Positions 6,208 to 9,678 of a stretch of 9,678 nucleotides of DNA are shown piece after piece. Below the pieces are notes generated by a model. The model was not told the DNA's origin, did no database searches, and saw nothing but the letters and a program-made list of their open reading frames with translations. The DNA is from JAABSQ01 sp964573705 (lineage in GTDB: Bacteria; Desulfobacterota; Desulfobacteria; Desulfobacterales; Desulfococcaceae), in assembly GCA_964573705.1 (NCBI GenBank), contig CAZNLT010000207.1:1-9678 (forward strand). The letters are read 5' to 3'. Both the position numbers and the translations under genes were made by a program. The stretch's first letter is position 1. Each line of letters begins with the position of its first letter.

Positions 6208-7875
6208 ATGGGCGCTATCAACTCATCAACCCGATACGGCATCGGCATCGACACCGGAGGCACCTATACGGACGCCGTACTCATCGAACTGGGCACCCGC
6301 CGGGTCCTGAACACCGGCAAGCGCCCCACCACCCATTACGACCTGCGCACCGGCATCTCCCGGGTCCTTGCGGATGTCACTGCCGGCATCGAAACGAGCG
6401 CCATCCGGCGGATCGCTTTTTCCACCACCTTGGCCACCAACGCCATCGTGGAAGGAAAGGGCGCGGCCGTCGGATTGATCGTCATCGGACCGGTCAAACC
6501 CTTCGATCTTCCGGTGGTATCGGTTCGATTCGTTGAAGGCGGTCACGATCACAGGGGCGAAGAGATCCGACCGGTGCATATCGAATCCCTGGTGGATGCG
6601 ATACGGGATTGGAAAGGCCAAATGGACGCCTATGCCGTCGCCTCGGCCATGAGTTTCGAAAACCCGGCACATGAACTCGTGGCGGAAAAAGCGATCGAAC
6701 TGATAGACCCCAAGCCGATTTTCTGTTCCCACCGGATCAGCAGGAGGTCGGGCATTCAGGAAAGGAGCGCAACGGCGGTCCTGCACGCGCGGCTGATGCC
6801 GGTCGTCGAACGCTTCATCGGCGGCCTGAATCAGATTGCCGCCAAGGAACGGATATCCGCCGAGATGGTGATGATCGGCGGTGACGCCAAGGCCATCGAT
6901 CTGGAAGAGGCCGTGATCCGGGCGGCGAACACCGTGGGCAGCGGCCCGGCGGCAACGGCCTGGTTCGGGGCGGTTTCAACCGCTGCCAGACGCGCCCTGG
7001 CGGTGGACGTCGGCGGCACGACGACCGATATCGCCTTGATCGAAAACGGCAGACCGCTGATCTCGAACGACGGCAGCCGGATCGGCAAGTGGCGGACACA
7101 CATCGATGCCGTGGCGGTGGACACCGCAGGCATCGGCGGCGACAGTCTGGTCAGGATCGACCGGTCCGGCACTATCCGGGTCGGCCCGGGCCGGGTGCAG
7201 CCGCTGGCCACGGCGGACGCGGCCGCAAACCCCGCACGTTGGCTGGGCACTGAAAACCGCTGCAAATGTCTCATGGCCGAGGAAGCGACGGCGGAACCCG
7301 AGGCTGCCGGAAATGACCTGTTGCGGTATCTTCGCGCGCATGGCCCGGCCTCGCCGGCTGAATTGATGGAAACATTGAGGGTTTCGGACGTCACCCTGGA
7401 ACGGCGGGCGGCCGAGCTGGTATTCCGGAAAAGCGTGACGGAATTCGGATTCACGCCCACCGACGCACTCCATGTTTTGGAGCGCGTTTCAATCGGCGAT
7501 GCGGCGCGATCCGCAGCCGGCGCACAGGTTCTGGCGTCGATACGGGGCCAGAGTGCCGCAGAATTCTGCGAGGATGTGCTCCATGAAACGCGGGCGATCA
7601 TCCGAACCGCCATCCTGGGGGCCGCGTTCCGAAAGCAGACCGGGAAGGGTCTGGCCAATATCACCCGCAGGGATGTCGCCGACCCCTGGGTCTCGGTCTC
7701 CTTCGCCCTGAACATCCCCATCATCGGGATCGGGGCGGCGGCCCGGGAGCTGCTGCCGGAGGTGGCCGAGTCCCTTCGAACGCAGGTGGTCTTTCCGGCC
7801 CGCTACGATGTCGGCAACGCGATGGGCGCCATCCTGATCGCTTCAGGCAAAGGAGGATTCGATAAACCGGCTTGA
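6208..7875 (+). CDS. Stand-alone hydantoinase/oxoprolinase (HyuA)-like ATPase (555 aa)
   Basis: Member of the HyuA/5-oxoprolinase N-domain superfamily, which uses ATP to activate amide or carboxyl substrates through an actin/hexokinase-like fold. ATG 6208 has GGAGG 5 nt upstream; the gap from the permease is 13 bp, so it is probably in the zinc operon. Motifs: GIDTGGTYTDAVL (13-25, phosphate-binding loop 1), AFSTTLATNAI (70-80), GSGPA (244-248), DVGGTTTDIAL (267-277, loop 2), DTAGIGGDS (305-313), GFTPTDALHVL (414-424) and YDVGNAMGA (533-541). It is shorter than catalytic HyuA subunits (~650-700 aa), and no HyuB partner gene follows within the window. C352 and C354 form a CxC pair, and HDH occurs at 113-115. 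Substrate is unknown. Roles in zinc-enzyme repair or ligand recycling are speculation. Confidence 0.85.
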   Translation: MGAINSSTRYGIGIDTGGTYTDAVLIELGTRRVLNTGKRPTTHYDLRTGISRVLADVTAGIETSAIRRIAFSTTLATNAIVEGKGAAVGLIVIGPVKPFDLPVVSVRFVEGGHDHRGEEIRPVHIESLVDAIRDWKGQMDAYAVASAMSFENPAHELVAEKAIELIDPKPIFCSHRISRRSGIQERSATAVLHARLMPVVERFIGGLNQIAAKERISAEMVMIGGDAKAIDLEEAVIRAANTVGSGPAATAWFGAVSTAARRALAVDVGGTTTDIALIENGRPLISNDGSRIGKWRTHIDAVAVDTAGIGGDSLVRIDRSGTIRVGPGRVQPLATADAAANPARWLGTENRCKCLMAEEATAEPEAAGNDLLRYLRAHGPASPAELMETLRVSDVTLERRAAELVFRKSVTEFGFTPTDALHVLERVSIGDAARSAAGAQVLASIRGQSAAEFCEDVLHETRAIIRTAILGAAFRKQTGKGLANITRRDVADPWVSVSFALNIPIIGIGAAARELLPEVAESLRTQVVFPARYDVGNAMGAILIASGKGGFDKPA

Positions 7876-8180
7876 GCCCGGAACCAGCCATCCCCCGAAG
7901 TGTTTCGATGCCACACGGTAAGCGCCGGTGAAAACCCCGGCACGGTCGTCGTCCATGGGTGGATTTACGGCCGAAATCGGCGGATTCTGTACGCATGGTG
8001 CAAAATCGACGAAAACGTCGCCGATCTGACCGAGAGCCGCTCGCCGATTCCGTTGTCCGACCACTCGGAGGAAGGATGTTACCGAAGACCGGGGGCTGCG
8101 GTATTCGAGGCGCCACATCCAGCGCCTGTGGGTGACCCGGTCTTCGCAATCCGGTCTTTGGCAGAGCCGGGCAGCTCACC
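7876..8180 (+). pseudogene. Frameshifted remnant of a small unidentified gene
   Basis: Directly after the HyuA-like stop, frame 1 (in phase with that gene) reads protein-like sequence, including NPGTVVVHGWIYG, LYAWCKIDENVADLTES and PIPLSDH, up to about 8064. The same style continues one frame over from 8066 as RRKDVTEDRGLRYSRRHIQRL. The two halves join if one base (T8065) is removed or two are restored. The W-x-E/KI-x-DLTES spacing resembles small uncharacterised proteins with an HAW-E...DLT core, a loose resemblance from memory. No good start exists: the only candidate is GTG 7900, without RBS. The 3' end runs into the convergent protease gene without a clear stop. I read this as a decayed gene, perhaps once downstream in the operon. 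Confidence 0.45.
8084..8145. repeat. Nested inverted repeat between convergent genes
   Basis: GAAGACCGGG (8084-8093) is the perfect reverse complement of CCCGGTCTTC (8136-8145), 42 nt apart. Nested within are AGGCGC (8108-8113) and GCGCCT (8122-8127) with an 8-nt loop. There is no T-run, so it is not a standard Rho-independent terminator, but it lies just past the 3' end of the protease gene and after the operon. CCGGTCTT is also repeated directly at 8137 and 8151. Confidence 0.4.
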
Positions 8181-9228
8181 ATGCTGTGGCTTCCTTTACG
8201 GTGATAGACAGGAAACAGCCGCCGCCACTGCCCTTTGCAACGTCGTGCAGGTTTGTGTTTTGCTCAGCGGAATCATCCGAATGCGACGACCCGCTATCCG
8301 CTGAGTCGTCGGGTGGTTCCTCGGCCGGGGCTTCCTCCTGCGAACCCTGATCGACTTCAGGGCTCGGCCCGGGACAAACGTCAACAGACGGGATGTGTTG
8401 GCGGATGAAATCCGTGAATGCGGGAACGCGGGTGTAAACTCCGTAAAACCCGGGTTGAGCGCATCCTTCTCCCCAACTGACGATGCCGGCCAAAGAATAA
8501 TGATCGCCGCTGCGAACGACCAAGGGACCGCCGCTGTCGTCATGGCAAGCGTCAATGCCCGGCGCCCCGGCGCAGAGCATGTCTTCGGATATCGGCGGAG
8601 ACGGATACGATGCGGACTGGACGAACGCTTCGTTGCATTGGTCGTTGGCGACCATCGGTACGGTCGCCTGGTAGAGCCGATCCGGGAAATCGAACCGTCC
8701 GCTGATATCCCCCCACCCGAGGACAACCCCTTCTTTCCCAACCAAATTCACGTCCGGAGCGATGATGGGGATCGGAGAAAGAGCGACATCCCGGGCCAAT
8801 TCCAGGAGGGCGATATCCGCATTCCAATAGCGGTCCGGATCATAGTCCGGGTGGATTAAGAACCGTACGATGGGTATCGGAACGCCGGGGTCGGCTTCGA
8901 GGTCATAAACCTCTGTCACGGCAGAGACGGCATCCGGGCTCAACGGTTTCCCGAAATGATCCGTCAAACAGTGGGCCGCGGTGATCGCCCACCTGGAATG
9001 GATCAAGGCGCCGGCGCACCGATGGCCTTGACGCAGGGTGACGGCCCCGGTGTCCACCAGTTGGATGATCCAGGGCCATTCGCCCTTACCTGCTGGCTGC
9101 CCGCCCACGATTTTCAGCGAAAAACCTGAACCCGGCTTGCCGTCAGAGGCGTCAGCCCCAAATGGCCCGGATGATAAAGCTATCAAAACGATCAGCATTC
9201 TGAAGCATTGAGAAAAAAGCCTTGACAT
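8176..9228 (-). CDS. Secreted trypsin-like (S1) serine protease with altered oxyanion-hole residue and GGGCF tail (350 aa)
   Basis: Extracytoplasmic S1-family protein. ATG 9228 has AGGAGG 7 nt upstream. Signal peptide is about residues 1-27 (cleavage near GADA-S). A short propeptide ends at K39, before the mature N-terminus I40-VGG, so activation by trypsin-like cleavage is expected. The triad is H86 (TAAHC), D138 (NADIALLEL) and S232 (DDSGGPL). D226 takes the S1-pocket position of Asp189, giving Lys/Arg preference. Position 230, the oxyanion-hole Gly193 of chymotrypsin numbering, is Asp, so activity is in doubt. Cysteines fit the usual disulfides (C71-C87, C198-C219 region, C228-C256). Residues 286-330 are an acidic Pro/Ser/Glu-rich linker, then GSGGGCF at 333-339 and a stop at 350. 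The C-terminal part resembles Cys-Phe sorting tails but lacks the hydrophobic segment. It is convergent with the zinc operon and has no obvious link to it. Confidence 0.9.
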   Translation of the reverse strand: MSRLFSQCFRMLIVLIALSSGPFGADASDGKPGSGFSLKIVGGQPAGKGEWPWIIQLVDTGAVTLRQGHRCAGALIHSRWAITAAHCLTDHFGKPLSPDAVSAVTEVYDLEADPGVPIPIVRFLIHPDYDPDRYWNADIALLELARDVALSPIPIIAPDVNLVGKEGVVLGWGDISGRFDFPDRLYQATVPMVANDQCNEAFVQSASYPSPPISEDMLCAGAPGIDACHDDSGGPLVVRSGDHYSLAGIVSWGEGCAQPGFYGVYTRVPAFTDFIRQHIPSVDVCPGPSPEVDQGSQEEAPAEEPPDDSADSGSSHSDDSAEQNTNLHDVAKGSGGGCFLSITVKEATAW

Positions 9229-9346
9229 TCATCCCCCTCCTAAATAGTTATTGGGCTTGGGTATAAATAAAAAAATCGATCATATTGGTTTATTCTCTGA
9301 ATAGCAAGGGTTGCTGAATAGACTGATCTGAAAAAGAGGATCTGAG

Positions 9347-9401
9347 AAAAAAGCCCTGAAGGTCCTAATCCCTTGAAAGGGAGTGACTTCTTAGCTTTTT
9401 T
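9347..9401 (+). terminator. Diverged terminator-like hairpin, copy M
   Basis: AAAAAAGC (9347-9354) pairs with GCTTTTTT (9394-9401). Inside, GAAG-G-TC pairs with GACTTC (9385-9390), and TCCCTT (9369-9374) with AAGGGA (9377-9382). It shares the A-run, the GAAGGTC box, the CCC/GGG inner stem and the T-run with the element 28 bp downstream, so it may be a degenerate relative. By itself it looks like a bidirectional Rho-independent terminator. Confidence 0.5.
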
Positions 9402-9428
9402 ATATCCAAACCGACATATCCGTTTCTG

Positions 9429-9487
9429 AAAAAAGGCCGCGAAGGTCTGGACGCCCGGCAAGGGCGTTGCCTTCGCGGCCTTTTTTT
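9429..9487 (+). terminator. Nested hairpin with T-run upstream of the NikK/NikL-like gene, copy R
   Basis: A perfect 17-bp outer stem (AAAAAA + GGCCGCGAAGG at 9429-9445, closing at 9470-9486) encloses a 5-nt bulge TCTGG, inner stem ACGCCC (9451-9456)/GGGCGT (9462-9467) with loop GGCAA, and a 2-nt TG, ending in seven T. It lies 52 nt before the likely TTG start in sense orientation. It has the same layout as copy L at the left edge. It could act as a terminator in both directions, or as an attenuator. Confidence 0.7.
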
Positions 9488-9539
9488 ATTGGCAGCTTGG
9501 AAACGAACGCCGACCCGAAACCATAAGGATGGACCTGAT

Positions 9540-9678
9540 TTGTGGATCAAAAGAACAACAGGCAGCGTGATGTTGGCAATCATTGCCATGCAGTTTTTGG
9601 TTGGCGTTCAAACGGCCGAGGCTCATCGCGTTTCCGTCTGGGCCTACGCGGAGGACGATACGATTTGCGCGGAATGCC
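9540..9678 (+). CDS. Exported protein resembling NikK/NikL nickel/cobalt transport component, N-terminal fragment
   Basis: Partial gene running off the right edge, about 46 codons visible. I choose the TTG at 9540, with AAGGA 10 nt upstream, because it supplies the basic n-region (WIKR) of a signal peptide followed by VMLAIIAMQFLVGVQTAEA. The ATG at 9570 is the alternative but gives an uncharged start and has a poor RBS. After cleavage the mature protein begins HRVSVWAYAEDDTICAEC. An N-terminal His after signal cleavage followed by xVxVxAxxExDxxxxE is typical of the periplasmic NikK/NikL-type accessory components of ECF-type nickel/cobalt uptake systems, where the His is thought to take part in metal handling. 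Identification rests on this short stretch and my memory of the family. Confidence 0.6.
   Translation, partial: MWIKRTTGSVMLAIIAMQFLVGVQTAEAHRVSVWAYAEDDTICAEC

Larger units (their letters stand above)
9229..9539. other. AT-rich divergent intergenic region with stacked hairpins
   Basis: These 311 bp, much richer in A/T than the flanks, separate the protease (minus) from the NikK/NikL-like gene (plus). They contain the hairpin AGCAA-GGG-TTGCT (9303-9315), an imperfect 14-bp tandem repeat starting GATCTGA (9325 and 9339), and two terminator-like hairpins in sense orientation to the right-hand gene. Small ORFs here lack an RBS and overlap these structures, so I call no gene. No confident promoter or NikR-type palindrome was found by eye. 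Confidence 0.5.

Noticed and set aside
5310..6263. 317-codon minus-strand ORF opposite the permease
   Set aside because: Arg/Gln/Gly-rich shadow typical of the antisense of a hydrophobic membrane protein.
9240..9589. Two overlapping minus-strand ORFs (73 and 74 codons) in the AT-rich intergenic region
   Set aside because: They run through the terminator-like hairpins, lack an RBS, and overlap the start of the exported protein gene.
1..9678. CRISPR array, tRNA, rRNA, insertion sequence or phage integrase
   Set aside because: No regularly spaced repeats, no tRNA-like cloverleaf, no transposase or integrase motifs and no terminal inverted repeats with target duplications were seen in either strand.

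Overview
The window is GC-rich Gram-negative DNA. It encodes a TonB-dependent receptor, an outer-membrane barrel and lipoproteins, with very dense overlapping genes (ATGA/GTGA junctions) and a GGGCF-type C-terminal motif on a secreted protease. These traits, with a NikK/NikL-like gene at the right edge, suggest a Desulfobacterota-type (deltaproteobacterial) chromosome. That placement is an inference from style and was not tested by search.

Layout. (1) Left edge, minus strand: the first ~53 codons of a TonB-dependent outer-membrane receptor, behind a long AT-rich leader with terminator-like hairpins. (2) Minus strand: a short Fur-family regulator (Zur-like), divergent from (3) a plus-strand operon of six genes. 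These are an AztD-like periplasmic zinc-chaperone lipoprotein, a His-rich outer-membrane beta-barrel protein, a ZnuA/AztC-like zinc-binding protein, an ABC ATPase, an ABC-3 family permease, and a stand-alone HyuA-type hydantoinase/oxoprolinase-like ATPase. Four of the junctions are 4-bp overlaps or short gaps, so the cluster looks translationally coupled. A near-consensus promoter carries a palindrome over its -10 end, and a related site 50 bp away covers the -35 of the regulator's own promoter. (4) A ~300-bp stretch holding the frameshifted remains of a small gene. (5) Minus strand: a secreted trypsin-like serine protease whose oxyanion-hole glycine is replaced by Asp. (6) An AT-rich intergenic region with two stacked terminator-like hairpins, then (7) the start of a plus-strand exported protein resembling NikK/NikL components of nickel/cobalt transporters.

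How it works together. The centre reads as a zinc-acquisition regulon: repression by the Fur/Zur protein when zinc is sufficient, passage over the outer membrane (barrel), periplasmic carriage (AztD-like lipoprotein and the binding protein), and inner-membrane import (ATPase and permease). The HyuA-like protein is the unexplained member. The most interesting non-coding signal is a nested hairpin ending in a T-run. It occurs in near-identical architecture, with a compensatory base-pair change, in the leaders of both outward-facing metal-type genes at the two window edges (complement 225-283 and 9429-9487). A third, diverged version lies just upstream of the right copy. It may be a transcription attenuator of a shared regulatory RNA class, or a dispersed terminator repeat.
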